Below, in pieces: positions 30,161-38,484 of a stretch of 64,000 bases of DNA. Location of the stretch: contig CAVTBD010000002.1 of the NCBI GenBank assembly GCA_963732875.1, positions 992,001-1,056,000 on the forward strand, given 5' to 3'. The translations under genes and the position numbers were made by a program. Position 1 is the first letter of the stretch. Every line of letters begins with the position of its first letter. The notes below the pieces were generated by a model. The model searched no databases and was not told where the DNA came from. It saw only the letters and a list, made by a program, of their open reading frames with translations. The stretch comes from WHSO01 sp963732875. Lineage in GTDB: Bacteria > Pseudomonadota > Alphaproteobacteria > SMXQ01.

Positions 30161-32116
30161 ATGCCCACACCCGATCCCATGCACCCATCTCGCGATGAAA
30201 CCGCACCCTCCTCCAGCCGCAGCGCTCCTGGCAGCGTCCTCGACGACTCCGCGGAACCGCCGCAATCGCCGTTCTGGGTCCTGTTGCTCGGCGCGGTCGG
30301 CGTCGTCTACGGCGATATCGGCACGAGCCCGCTTTACGCCCTGCGCGAATCCCTGCGCGCCGCCGGTGGCACGACCACGCGCGCCGATGTGCTCGGCATC
30401 TGCTCGCTGCTGCTGTGGGCGCTGATCGTGGTGGTCACCGCGAAATACGTTCTATTCCTGCTGCGCGCCGACAACAACGGCGAAGGCGGCACCCTGTCCC
30501 TGCTGGCCCTGGCGCGGTCCGCGGTACGGCGCCGCGCGCGCATCGTCGTGTTCGCCCTCGGCATCGCCGGGGCCGCCTTCTTCTATGGCGATTCCGCGAT
30601 CACACCGGCGATTTCGGTGCTCTCGGCCGTCGAGGGGCTCGGCATCATCACGCCCGCCCTCGACCCTTATGTGATGGCGATCGCGACCGTGATCCTGATC
30701 GCCCTGTTCGCGATTCAGTCGCGTGGTACCGCATCCGTGTCGGCGCTGTTCGGCCCGGTGATCTTGGTGTGGTTCGTCACCCTGGCCGTCGGCGGCGCGG
30801 TGCATATTGCCCGGGACCCGGAGATCCTGTGGGCGTTCCTGCCGACCTATGCGGCGGGTTTCCTGTTCCACCACGGCTTCGTCGGGTTCATCGTGCTGGG
30901 CGCCGTGTTCCTGGTCGTAACCGGGGCCGAAGCGCTCTACGCCGACATGGGCCATTTCGGGCGCGCGCCGATCCAAGCCGCATGGCTCGGCCTGGTGTTT
31001 CCGGCCCTCACGATCAACTACCTCGGCCAGGGCGCGCTGGTGCTGGCCGATCCCACCGCCGCGGCCAATCCGTTCTTCCGGCTCTACCCCGACTGGGCAC
31101 TGATACCGATCGTGGTGCTCGCGACCGCGGCAACCGTGATCGCGAGCCAAGCGGTCATCACGGGCGCCTATTCACTCACCCGTCAGGCGATCCAGCTCGG
31201 CCTGCTGCCACGCATGGAGATCCGCCACACCTCGGCGATGGAGCCTGGCCAGATTTACATGCCGCGGGTGAACACGCTCATGCTGCTGGCCGTCCTGCTG
31301 GTCGTGATCCTGTTCCGCAGCTCGAGCAACCTCGCCTCCGCCTACGGTATCGCCGTCACCGGTACCATGATCGTCACCACCGCCTTGGCGGCGATCGTGG
31401 CGCGCCGGGTCTGGAATTGGTCGCCGTTCCGCGTCGCCGCCGTCCTCATGCCGTTCGCGCTGGTGGAACTCACCTTCCTTGCGGCCAATCTCACGAAATT
31501 CCTTGACGGCGGCTATGTGCCGCTGACGATGACGGCAATGCTCGCGGCCCTCATGTGGACCTGGCTGCGCGGCACGCGCATCGTCGCACGCAAGCTCAGG
31601 CGCGAAAGCGTCGCCCTTTTCGACCTTGCCGAGATGCTCAGGCAGAGCCGCCCGCACCGCGTGCCGGGTACCGCCGTGTTCCTGACCGCCAATCCCGACC
31701 TGGCGCCGCCGGCGCTGCTGCACAACCTCAAGCACAACGGCGTGCTGCACGCCGACAACATCATCCTCACGATCCGCACCGAAGCGGCGCCACGCGTGGC
31801 GCCGGGCCGACGGATCAGGATCCGGCAGATACGCAACATGTTCGTTCGGGTGGAGGCGCGCTTCGGCTACATGGAGACGCCGAGCGTCCCGCTCGTGCTG
31901 GCACTGCTCAGGCGCCGGGGCATGCCGTGCGAGTTGCAGACCACGTCGTTCTTCCTTGGCCGACGCACCATGACCGAGGCGGCGCGCCCCGGCGGCATGC
32001 CGCCGTGGCAGGACCGCCTCTACATGTCGCTGGCCCACAGCGCCACCAACGCCACCGACTTCTTCCGCATTCCGCCGGACCGCGTGGTCGAGCTGGGCCA
32101 GCGCATCGCCATCTGA
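30161..32116 (+). CDS. kup: low-affinity potassium transporter Kup
   Basis: 651 residues with about 12 membrane segments and a cytoplasmic C-terminal domain of about 150 residues. Kup/HAK/KT signatures include VVYGDIGTSPLYALRE near the first helix, FFYGDSAITPAISVLSA, and later GAYSLTRQAIQLG. It imports K+ with protons across the inner membrane. I start it at the ATG at 30161; the next ATG at 30179 is equally possible, and the open frame back to 29906 is unconserved. It stands alone apart from a small cupin gene downstream. Confidence 0.95.
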   Translation: MPTPDPMHPSRDETAPSSSRSAPGSVLDDSAEPPQSPFWVLLLGAVGVVYGDIGTSPLYALRESLRAAGGTTTRADVLGICSLLLWALIVVVTAKYVLFLLRADNNGEGGTLSLLALARSAVRRRARIVVFALGIAGAAFFYGDSAITPAISVLSAVEGLGIITPALDPYVMAIATVILIALFAIQSRGTASVSALFGPVILVWFVTLAVGGAVHIARDPEILWAFLPTYAAGFLFHHGFVGFIVLGAVFLVVTGAEALYADMGHFGRAPIQAAWLGLVFPALTINYLGQGALVLADPTAAANPFFRLYPDWALIPIVVLATAATVIASQAVITGAYSLTRQAIQLGLLPRMEIRHTSAMEPGQIYMPRVNTLMLLAVLLVVILFRSSSNLASAYGIAVTGTMIVTTALAAIVARRVWNWSPFRVAAVLMPFALVELTFLAANLTKFLDGGYVPLTMTAMLAALMWTWLRGTRIVARKLRRESVALFDLAEMLRQSRPHRVPGTAVFLTANPDLAPPALLHNLKHNGVLHADNIILTIRTEAAPRVAPGRRIRIRQIRNMFVRVEARFGYMETPSVPLVLALLRRRGMPCELQTTSFFLGRRTMTEAARPGGMPPWQDRLYMSLAHSATNATDFFRIPPDRVVELGQRIAI

Positions 32117-32247
32117 GCGCGTCCACAGGCGATCCGGCCTTTCTGCGGCCCCACATTTCCACTGCCCTGCAGGCCCGATTCCCTTTAGACTGTCGGGAAA
32201 GCAGGCTCGGCGCAGACCGGGCCCGCAACCAACGGGCGGAGGAAATC

Positions 32248-32670
32248 ATGGCTCATGTCAGCAAAATCTGGGACGCGGTGGATATCGACCATCCCGACCG
32301 TCCGCGCCAGCGCAAGCTGCTCTCCAAGGAGCAGGATCTCATGATTGCGCTCAATCTCTACACGCCGGGCGCGCGCAACGAGTTCCACTATCACAAGGGC
32401 TCGTCGCAGTCGTTCCTGTGCATGAAGGGCAAGCTCACGGTCCGCACCAAGGACAGCGAGGACGGGCCGGTCGAGACCCATTACCTGACGGAAGGCGACT
32501 GCGCGCTGATCCCCGGCAACCAGTACTACCAGCTCCACAACGAGAGCGACACGCCGGCACTGCTGTACCAGGTGAAGCGGCCGGGCGACCAGATCGTGGT
32601 GGCCGGCAGGGGCCAGATTTCCAACAAGGACTACTTCACCAAGGATCGCCAGGCGCAGACGGCTCTCTGA
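32248..32670 (+). CDS. single-domain cupin protein
   Basis: A 140-residue cupin barrel. Motif 1 reads EFHYHKGSSQSFLCMKGKL, so the two His of HxH are present but the usual Glu is Gln. Motif 2 reads GDCALIPGNQYYQLHNES with a His. It is probably metal-binding and cytoplasmic. The start is the ATG at 32248 after GGAGGA. It follows kup by 131 bp and faces the anti-sigma gene. Function unknown. Confidence 0.8.
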   Translation: MAHVSKIWDAVDIDHPDRPRQRKLLSKEQDLMIALNLYTPGARNEFHYHKGSSQSFLCMKGKLTVRTKDSEDGPVETHYLTEGDCALIPGNQYYQLHNESDTPALLYQVKRPGDQIVVAGRGQISNKDYFTKDRQAQTAL

Positions 32671-32676
32671 CCGTCG

Positions 32677-33201
32677 TCATTCGAGCGGCATGGCCTCGGC
32701 GGCATCGCTACCGCCGTCGAGGGTGCTGCCCGTGTCAGCGCTCACGCGCAGCAGCGCGACGACGTAGGCCGCGCTGTCGGGTGCAATGTCGGCGAGCGCC
32801 ACGTTCTCGACGCCGCTCTCGTCCACATCCTCGTCGTAGAATGTCCCCAGCCCGTCCGCGAGCACGACGCTGTCCACGCTCGGCGTGATGTTGACGGCCA
32901 CGCTCGTCGCAGTGCCATGCTGTACCGGCCCGGGTACCGTCACGGCGAGCGCGACGGCCAACAGCAACGCCGCAGCCACGGCCAGGGCGCCCAACCGTGC
33001 GGTTCCCAGGCGTGGGACACCACCCTGCCGCGCCGAAGCCGGCACGAAATCGCGCACCAGCCGCGCACGCAGCGTATCGGACGGGGGCGGCGGCACCAGC
33101 GTGTCGAGCAGCCTGTTCAGTTCCTGGTCCTGCCCGCTCGTGGTGGACCCCCTCGCTGCAGGCCCGTTCGTTGCATGATTTTCGGGCGTTGTCATGGTCA
33201 T
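32677..33201 (-). CDS. putative anti-sigma factor (single-span membrane protein)
   Basis: 174 residues: a cytoplasmic N-terminal segment (1 to about 65), one transmembrane helix (about 68-90) and an acidic periplasmic part (about 95-174). The N-terminus has no Cys/His zinc motif. I infer an anti-sigma role from topology and from the ATGA overlap of its start with the 3' end of the ECF sigma gene, the usual arrangement. No named anti-sigma family is recognised. Confidence 0.6.
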   Translation of the reverse strand: MTMTTPENHATNGPAARGSTTSGQDQELNRLLDTLVPPPPSDTLRARLVRDFVPASARQGGVPRLGTARLGALAVAAALLLAVALAVTVPGPVQHGTATSVAVNITPSVDSVVLADGLGTFYDEDVDESGVENVALADIAPDSAAYVVALLRVSADTGSTLDGGSDAAEAMPLE

Positions 33202-33857
33202 GTCCTTCCCATCAGGTCGTCGCGCAAGGGCGCCAGGGTCGCACGCATCGCGCGCCGCGCCCGCGCCAGCAGGGATTCCACCGCGTCGACCGAAAGCTTG
33301 AGCAGCTCGGCGGCCTCGCCGTTGGTGAGTCCCTGGTAATAGACCAGCGTCATCACCGTGCGCTGGCGCTCCGGCAGCCGGTCGAGCGCCTCGCGCACCG
33401 CGCGTGCTTGGTCGAACCGCTCATCGGTTTCCGCCGCCCCGCCGTCCGGCACCTCGGGCAGCTCCGCCATCGGTTCCGGCAGGTGCTTGCGGCGCCGGTC
33501 GATACACAGGTTGATGGCGACCCGGTAGAGCCAGGTCTTGAGGCCGGCACCCCCGGCCTCCCATGCGCCCACCTTGTTCATCAGGCGCATGAAGGTTTCC
33601 TGGGCCACGTCCTCGGCCTCGCCCCGGTCGCCCAGCATGTACCAGGCATAGCCCGAGATCGCGCCGAGGTAGCGGTCCACCAGCGCCCCCCAGGCCGCAC
33701 GGTCGCCCGTTGCGGCCCGGGATACCAGTTCATCGTCCGTGACCGTGACGGCGGCCACGGCGGCTAAGCTATCAGCGCCCACCGCGGCGGGGGCCGCTGC
33801 TGGTCCGGGCCTTGACGTATTCGTCGGCATCGATGGCCCCGTTTTTGTCGACGTCAT
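33198..33857 (-). CDS. ECF-family RNA polymerase sigma factor
   Basis: Up to 219 residues. Region 2 is recognisable (YLGAISGYAWYMLGD then EAEDVAQETFMRL), and region 4 is a helix-turn-helix (RLPERQRTVMTLVYYQG, LTNGEAAELLKLSVDAVE). The ATG at 33857 lies inside the 3' end of the EF-hand gene, giving an 86-base overlap and an Ala/Pro-rich, unconserved first ~35 residues. A GTG at 33758, just past the EF-hand stop, would give a more typical length and may be the true start. It is translationally coupled to the downstream anti-sigma gene. Confidence 0.88.
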   Translation of the reverse strand: MTSTKTGPSMPTNTSRPGPAAAPAAVGADSLAAVAAVTVTDDELVSRAATGDRAAWGALVDRYLGAISGYAWYMLGDRGEAEDVAQETFMRLMNKVGAWEAGGAGLKTWLYRVAINLCIDRRRKHLPEPMAELPEVPDGGAAETDERFDQARAVREALDRLPERQRTVMTLVYYQGLTNGEAAELLKLSVDAVESLLARARRAMRATLAPLRDDLMGRT

Positions 33858-34326
33858 GGCGCTTGAACCACCGTTCGGACGGCCCGGTGATCTCGTCGGC
33901 CGTCAGCTGGCCATCGCCGTTGGCATCCAGCATGTCGAAGAACGACAGGGTGCCGAGCTGCAGGAACCAGCGGCCGCGGCGACGGAACTCGTCGGCCGAC
34001 AGCTTACCATCGCCGTTGACGTCGGCGGCAGCGAAAAGGCGCTTCTCCTCGGCCACGATCTCGTCGGCCGAGATCTTGCCGTCGTGATTGGTGTCAAGCA
34101 GGGCGATGCGCCGCTCGGCGAACCGGTGCATGCGCTGCTCGCGCTGCGCTTCGCGGGTGGTGCCGGCCGCGGCCGGGCCACGGCCCTGCATCTGGCCGGG
34201 GCCCGTCTGGGCCATCATCTCGGGGCCGCGCCGCTCCTGGGCGGCGGCGGGCGGCAGGAAGGCCGCGGCCGCGGTCAACGCGGCAATGGCCAGGGCGGAA
34301 ACGAGCGTCGTGCGATGGATCGGCAT
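33772..34326 (-). CDS. exported EF-hand calcium-binding protein
   Basis: 184 residues with a signal peptide (1 to about 29) and four canonical EF-hand loops at residues 78-89, 102-113, 134-145 and 158-169 (for example DVNGDGKLSADE). All four keep the Asp/Asn and terminal Glu ligands, so all should bind Ca2+. The loops come as two pairs, as in calmodulin-like folds. It is likely periplasmic. Its 3' end overlaps the ECF sigma gene, so the three genes probably form one transcript; a calcium-sensing role upstream of the sigma factor is an inference. Confidence 0.88.
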   Translation of the reverse strand: MPIHRTTLVSALAIAALTAAAAFLPPAAAQERRGPEMMAQTGPGQMQGRGPAAAGTTREAQREQRMHRFAERRIALLDTNHDGKISADEIVAEEKRLFAAADVNGDGKLSADEFRRRGRWFLQLGTLSFFDMLDANGDGQLTADEITGPSERWFKRHDVDKNGAIDADEYVKARTSSGPRRGGR

Positions 34327-34547
34327 GGGTCACCTCAGTCAGGCCAGGCCGGCGGTTGCCGGCGGATGGTGGGGTTACGCCCCTCTGACAACAGACACGA
34401 AGCGACACGCCAAAACCCGTCGCCCTCGGCGAAAAAAGGGCGTGCGGGCGCGGATATCCTTGGATTCAGGAAACAGGCCATCGCCGGCGGGCCAAGCCCG
34501 CCGCGCGAACATGTGCGCTGGCGGCCGATGCCGCCCGCGCAACGGCC

Positions 34548-34892
34548 TCAGGCGGGCTGGCGACGCGCCAGGATCAGGCTCTTCCAACACTCGTTGAGGT
34601 AGTCGAACCCCGACCGGGTGCCGATCAGGCGCCAACTCGGCCAGCGCGACAGCGGGAACAGGTCGAACCCGCACTTGCACGCCTCCCACGGGGTGAGCCC
34701 GAGCACCGCGACGCCCTTCTGGTAGCCGCCGCCGGGATGCAACTGCCCGAGGACACAACGCTCGTAGGTGCCGATGCTGAAGTTGCCGAGGTCGATCTTG
34801 CGGTCCCAGCCGGGATTGATCCGGTCGAGATACTGGGCGCCCCGCTCGACGCTGCGCTCGATCACACGCTTGGTAATGCTCTTGAAGATCAT
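34548..34892 (-). CDS. small conserved-looking protein of unknown function
   Basis: 114 residues starting at the ATG at 34892, preceded by GAGAGGTGA. It has no signal peptide or membrane segment. Visible features are a helical N-terminus (KSITKRVIERSVERGAQYLD), an NPGWDRKIDL turn, a CVLGQL segment and a later C-K-C. Similar 'LDR..PGW...I......CVLGQL' sequences occur in bacteria as uncharacterised proteins, so I believe it is a real gene, but I cannot give a function. It lies alone between the EF-hand gene and tRNA-Met. Confidence 0.7.
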   Translation of the reverse strand: MIFKSITKRVIERSVERGAQYLDRINPGWDRKIDLGNFSIGTYERCVLGQLHPGGGYQKGVAVLGLTPWEACKCGFDLFPLSRWPSWRLIGTRSGFDYLNECWKSLILARRQPA

Positions 34893-35033
34893 GGACGTCA
34901 CCTCTCGTTCACAAGCGACAAATCCGTTCCCCCAACCTGAACCCTTCCGGTTCTTCTTGTTCCTGAAACAATAGTTCAAGTTTCCAAAAGAAATGCTAAC
35001 ACCGCGACGGGGCGGCGTGAACAGGCTTCACAT

Positions 35034-35046
35034 CATGGCTGCCATG
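35034..35046. promoter_or_regulatory. 13-bp palindrome related to the one upstream of kup
   Basis: CATGGCTGCCATG is a perfect palindrome in the intergenic stretch before tRNA-Met. Its core is the same as the centre of the 17-bp palindrome at 29916-29932 read on the opposite strand. It may be a shared protein-binding site or chance. Confidence 0.3.
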
Positions 35047-35076
35047 CCCGGCCGCGGGGGCCTGTGCCGGGCAGCG

Positions 35077-35110
35077 AAAAGCCCCACAACCGGTCGGCTG
35101 CGGGGCTTTT
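35077..35110 (-). terminator. Rho-independent terminator of tRNA-Met
   Basis: AAAAGCCCC (35077-35085) pairs with GGGGCTTTT (35102-35110), 4 bases after the CCA end of the tRNA. The minus-strand transcript ends in TTTTCGC. Confidence 0.85.
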
Positions 35111-35113
35111 GAG

Positions 35114-35190
35114 TGGTAGCGGAGGAGGGATTCGAACCCCCGACACAAGGATTATGATTCCTCTGCTCTAACCAACTGAGCTACTCCGCC
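35114..35190 (-). tRNA. tRNA-Met (CAT), elongator
   Basis: A 77-nt cloverleaf with encoded CCA and a fully paired acceptor stem beginning GGCGGAG; the anticodon loop carries CAT. The paired first position separates it from the initiator, and the sequence is the alphaproteobacterial elongator type rather than the lysidine-modified tRNA-Ile. Confidence 0.94.
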
Positions 35191-35346
35191 ATAGGCCTCC
35201 GGACGGGCCCGGCCCGGCGCGAAACAGGCGTATAGGCCGGGGGGTCCCTCCCTGTCAAGCACGCCGCCCCGCGCCGTTTCGGACCGAAGTTGAGCGCCAA
35301 CGCCTTCCCTGCTATCAAGGGCTTACCCCACACCGCCGAGGGAGCC

Positions 35347-35577
35347 ATGCCCGATCCGATGGATGCCGCGACGACCGTCGGCCGTGCCCCGAGAGGCGAC
35401 GGCGAGACGGCCGCACGCGGCCTGCGCCACGAGATCGCCGTGGTGCTGGCGGCCAAGGCCCTCGCCCTCGCCATCCTCTATCTCGCGTTCTTCTCGCCCG
35501 CCGAGCGGCCCATGGTGACGCCGGCCACGATGGGTACCACCCTGACCGCACCGGCGTCGCCGGCGGGGGCGCGGTGA
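35347..35577 (+). CDS. cydP: cytochrome bd oxidase small subunit CydP-like
   Basis: 76 residues with one transmembrane helix (about residues 29-50). It has the CydP-type pattern GLRHEIAVVLAAKALALAI followed by LAFFSPAERP, meaning basic residues just before the helix and F-F after it. Its TGA overlaps the cydA ATG by one base, the position CydP occupies next to bd oxidase genes. It probably stabilises or fine-tunes the oxidase. The start is the ATG at 35347. Confidence 0.75.
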   Translation: MPDPMDAATTVGRAPRGDGETAARGLRHEIAVVLAAKALALAILYLAFFSPAERPMVTPATMGTTLTAPASPAGAR

Positions 35578-37202
35578 TGGACCTCGATCCGGTTCTCCTG
35601 TCGCGGCTGCAGTTCGCGGTCACGGCGCTCTATCACTTCCTGTTCGTGCCGCTCACCATCGGCCTCGCCCTGCTGCTCGCCATCATGGAGAGCGTCTACG
35701 TCATGACGCGCCGGCCGATCTGGCGCGCCATGACCAAGTTCTGGGGCCTGCTGTTCGGCATCAACTTCGCCATGGGGGTGGCGACCGGCATCACCATGGA
35801 GTTCCAGTTCGGCACCAACTGGGCCTACTACTCCCATTACGTGGGCGACGTGTTCGGCGCGCCCCTCGCCCTCGAAGCGCTGATGGCGTTCTTCCTCGAG
35901 GCGACCTTCATCGGCCTGTTCTTCTTCGGTTGGGACCGGCTGTCGCGGGTCGGGCACCTGGTCGTCACCTGGCTGGTGGCGATCGGCTCCAACCTGTCGG
36001 CGCTGTGGATCCTGATCGCCAACGGCTGGATGCAGAACCCGGTCGGCGCGACATTCAACCCCGACACCATGCGCATGGAGCTGACCTCGTTCCGCGAGGT
36101 GCTGTTCAACCCGGTCGCCCAGGCCAAGTTCGTCCATACCGTGAGCGCCGCCTACGTCACCGGCGCGGTGTTCGTGCTCGCGATCAGCGCGATCTTCCTG
36201 CTGCGCCGGCGCTGGCGCGGCTTCGCGCGGCGCTCGATCGCCGTGGCGGCGAGCTTCGGCCTCGCCTCCGCGCTCTCGGTGGTGGTGCTCGGCGACGAGA
36301 GCGGCTACACGGCGACCCAGCAGCAGAAGATGAAGATCGCCGCGATCGAGGCGGAATGGCACACCCAACCCGCACCGGCCGGCTTCAACGTATTCGCCAT
36401 CCCCGACATGAAGGCGCGCACCAATCATAACGAAGTCAAGGTGCCGTGGCTGTTGGGCCTGATCGCGACGCGCAGCTTCGACAAGGAGGTACCCGGCATC
36501 CACGAGCTGGTGGACGAGATGAAGGGGCGCATCCGCAAGGGGATCGCCGCCTATGGGGCGCTCGTGAAGTTCCAGGCCGACCGCGGCGACAAGGCGGCGC
36601 GCGCGGCTCTGGTGAAGGACGCGCCGTGGCTCGGCTACGGCCTCCTGCTCAAGCGCACCGTGGCCGATCCCACCAAAGCGACCGAGGCCGACATCGACCG
36701 CGCCGCCTGGGCGACGGTGCCCGACGTGCCGGTGCTGTTCTGGCTGTTCCGCGTGATGGTCGGGCTCGGCTTCTACTTCATCGCCTTCTTCGCGGGCGCG
36801 TTCTACCTGTCGGCGCGCCGCCGCCAGGACCGCTACCGCCCGCTCCTATGGCTCGCGGTCGCAACCCTGCCGCTGCCGTGGATCGCCGCCGAGGTCGGCT
36901 GGGTGGTGGCCGAGTACGGGCGCCAGCCGTGGGTGATCGAGGGTATCCTGCCGACCTTCCTCGGCGTCTCCAGCGTCTCGGGCGCGACGGTACTGTTCAG
37001 CCTCGCCGGCTTCATCCTGTTCTACACCGCGCTCGCGGTCGTGGACGTCACCCTGCTGGTCAAATACATCCGCCTCGGCCCGGCCAAGTTCCTCGAGCGC
37101 GATGGTCCACGGGCCGCGCCCCCGCCCCCGCCGCCGGTGCGGCCGCGCCCGGCAGGCGGCAATCTGTCCGACCTCGACGACGCCGCGCCGTCGGGGATGT
37201 AG
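35577..37202 (+). CDS. cydA: cytochrome bd ubiquinol oxidase subunit I
   Basis: 541 residues with nine or so membrane helices. An early His (H20 in ALYHFLF) is the expected haem b595 ligand. A long Q-loop (GDESGY ... AAIEAEWHTQPAPAGFN ... LGYGLLLKR) matches the E. coli-type long-Q-loop enzymes. It oxidises quinol and, with CydB, reduces O2 to water at high affinity. I start it at the ATG at 35577; a GTG three bases earlier is possible. The C-terminal ~35 residues are Pro-rich and unconserved. The cydDC assembly genes are not in the window. Confidence 0.96.
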   Translation: MDLDPVLLSRLQFAVTALYHFLFVPLTIGLALLLAIMESVYVMTRRPIWRAMTKFWGLLFGINFAMGVATGITMEFQFGTNWAYYSHYVGDVFGAPLALEALMAFFLEATFIGLFFFGWDRLSRVGHLVVTWLVAIGSNLSALWILIANGWMQNPVGATFNPDTMRMELTSFREVLFNPVAQAKFVHTVSAAYVTGAVFVLAISAIFLLRRRWRGFARRSIAVAASFGLASALSVVVLGDESGYTATQQQKMKIAAIEAEWHTQPAPAGFNVFAIPDMKARTNHNEVKVPWLLGLIATRSFDKEVPGIHELVDEMKGRIRKGIAAYGALVKFQADRGDKAARAALVKDAPWLGYGLLLKRTVADPTKATEADIDRAAWATVPDVPVLFWLFRVMVGLGFYFIAFFAGAFYLSARRRQDRYRPLLWLAVATLPLPWIAAEVGWVVAEYGRQPWVIEGILPTFLGVSSVSGATVLFSLAGFILFYTALAVVDVTLLVKYIRLGPAKFLERDGPRAAPPPPPPVRPRPAGGNLSDLDDAAPSGM

Positions 37203-37211
37203 GGGGACGCC

Positions 37212-38351
37212 GTGCCGCTCGACTACGAGACGCTCCGCATCATCTGGTGGCTCCTGCTCGGCGTGCTGCTGATCGGCTTCGCGGTGATGGACGGCTTCGA
37301 TCTCGGCGCGCTCGCCCTGTCGCCGTTCGTCGCCCGCACCGACACGGAACGGCGCATCGTGCTCAACGCCATCGGCCCGGTATGGGAAGGCAACCAAGTG
37401 TGGCTGGTCCTCGGCGGCGGCGCGATCTTCGCCGCCTGGCCCGCACTCTACGCCGCCGCCTTCTCCGGCTTCTACATCGCCATGTTCCTGGTGCTGCTGG
37501 CGCTGATCGCGCGCCCGGTCGGCATCACCTTCCGCAGCAAGCGCGACGATCCCCGCTGGCGCGCGCTATGGGACTGGGTGCTCGCCGGCAGCGGCGCCGT
37601 CGCCGCGCTGGTGTTCGGCGTCGCCGTCGGCAACGTGCTTCAGGGCGTGCCGTTCCGGCTCGACGCCCTGCGCCTGCCGATCTACGAGGGCAGCTTCCTC
37701 GGCCTGTTCAACCCGTTCGCGCTGCTTGCAGGGATCATCAGCCTCGCCATGATGGTGATGCACGGCGCCGCCTGGATCGCGGCCAAGAGCGACGGCGGCC
37801 TCGCCGCGCGGGCGCGCCGGGTGGGCATCATCTGCGCGCTCGCGCTGCTGGTGCTGTTCACCCTCGCCGGTCTGTGGGTGGCGTTCGGGATCGACGGCTA
37901 CCGCATCACGTCGGCGATCGACCCGGCGGGACCGTCCGACCCGCTCGCCAAGACCGTGGCGCGCGCGGCGGGCGCCTGGCTCGCCAACTACCGCGCCTGG
38001 CCGATCGCTATAGTAGTGCCGGGGCTCGCCTATCTCGGCATGCTCGGCGCGCTCGCGTGCTTCGCCCGTGGATGGGACCGGCTTTGCATGGTGACGAGCG
38101 CCGCGGCCACGGCCGGGATCGTCGCGACGCCCGGCGTCGCCATGTTCCCTTTCATCATGCCGTCGTCCATAGAGCCGCGCGCGAGCCTGACGGTGTGGGA
38201 CGCCTCGTCCAGCCACCTGACGCTGTTCATCATGTTCGTCGCGACCGCGGTGTTCATGCCGATCATCCTCGCCTACACCGCCTGGGTGTTCCGCGTGCTG
38301 CGCGGCAAGCTCGACGCCGGGCAGGTGGAAGGCTCGGACTCGTCCTACTGA
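37212..38351 (+). CDS. cydB: cytochrome bd ubiquinol oxidase subunit II
   Basis: 379 residues with eight or more membrane helices. It begins PLDYETLRIIWWLLLGVLL and has the CydB signature DGFDLGALAL and GPVWEGNQVWLVLGGG. It has a GTG start at 37212, 9 bases after the cydA stop. Structural partner of CydA. Confidence 0.96.
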   Translation: MPLDYETLRIIWWLLLGVLLIGFAVMDGFDLGALALSPFVARTDTERRIVLNAIGPVWEGNQVWLVLGGGAIFAAWPALYAAAFSGFYIAMFLVLLALIARPVGITFRSKRDDPRWRALWDWVLAGSGAVAALVFGVAVGNVLQGVPFRLDALRLPIYEGSFLGLFNPFALLAGIISLAMMVMHGAAWIAAKSDGGLAARARRVGIICALALLVLFTLAGLWVAFGIDGYRITSAIDPAGPSDPLAKTVARAAGAWLANYRAWPIAIVVPGLAYLGMLGALACFARGWDRLCMVTSAAATAGIVATPGVAMFPFIMPSSIEPRASLTVWDASSSHLTLFIMFVATAVFMPIILAYTAWVFRVLRGKLDAGQVEGSDSSY

Positions 38352-38375
38352 TCGGCCTGCTGGGGAGAGATTCGG

Positions 38376-38483
38376 ATGTGGTACTTCTCGTGGATTCTCG
38401 GCCTCGGACTCGCCTGCAGCTTCGCCATCCTCAACGCGATGTGGCTGGAGCTGGATGAGGACGCCAACAGCAACGACCGCTAG
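38376..38483 (+). CDS. cydX: cytochrome bd oxidase small subunit CydX
   Basis: A 35-residue single-span peptide beginning MWYFSWILGLGLACSF and continuing AILNAMWLELDEDA. The N-terminal MWYFSWILG, the central Glu and the following acidic tail are diagnostic of CydX. The ATG at 38376 follows GGGGAGAG by about 8 bases, and the gene lies 24 bp after cydB. Too short for most gene finders. It completes the cydP-A-B-X set. Confidence 0.93.
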   Translation: MWYFSWILGLGLACSFAILNAMWLELDEDANSNDR

Positions 38484-38484
38484 C

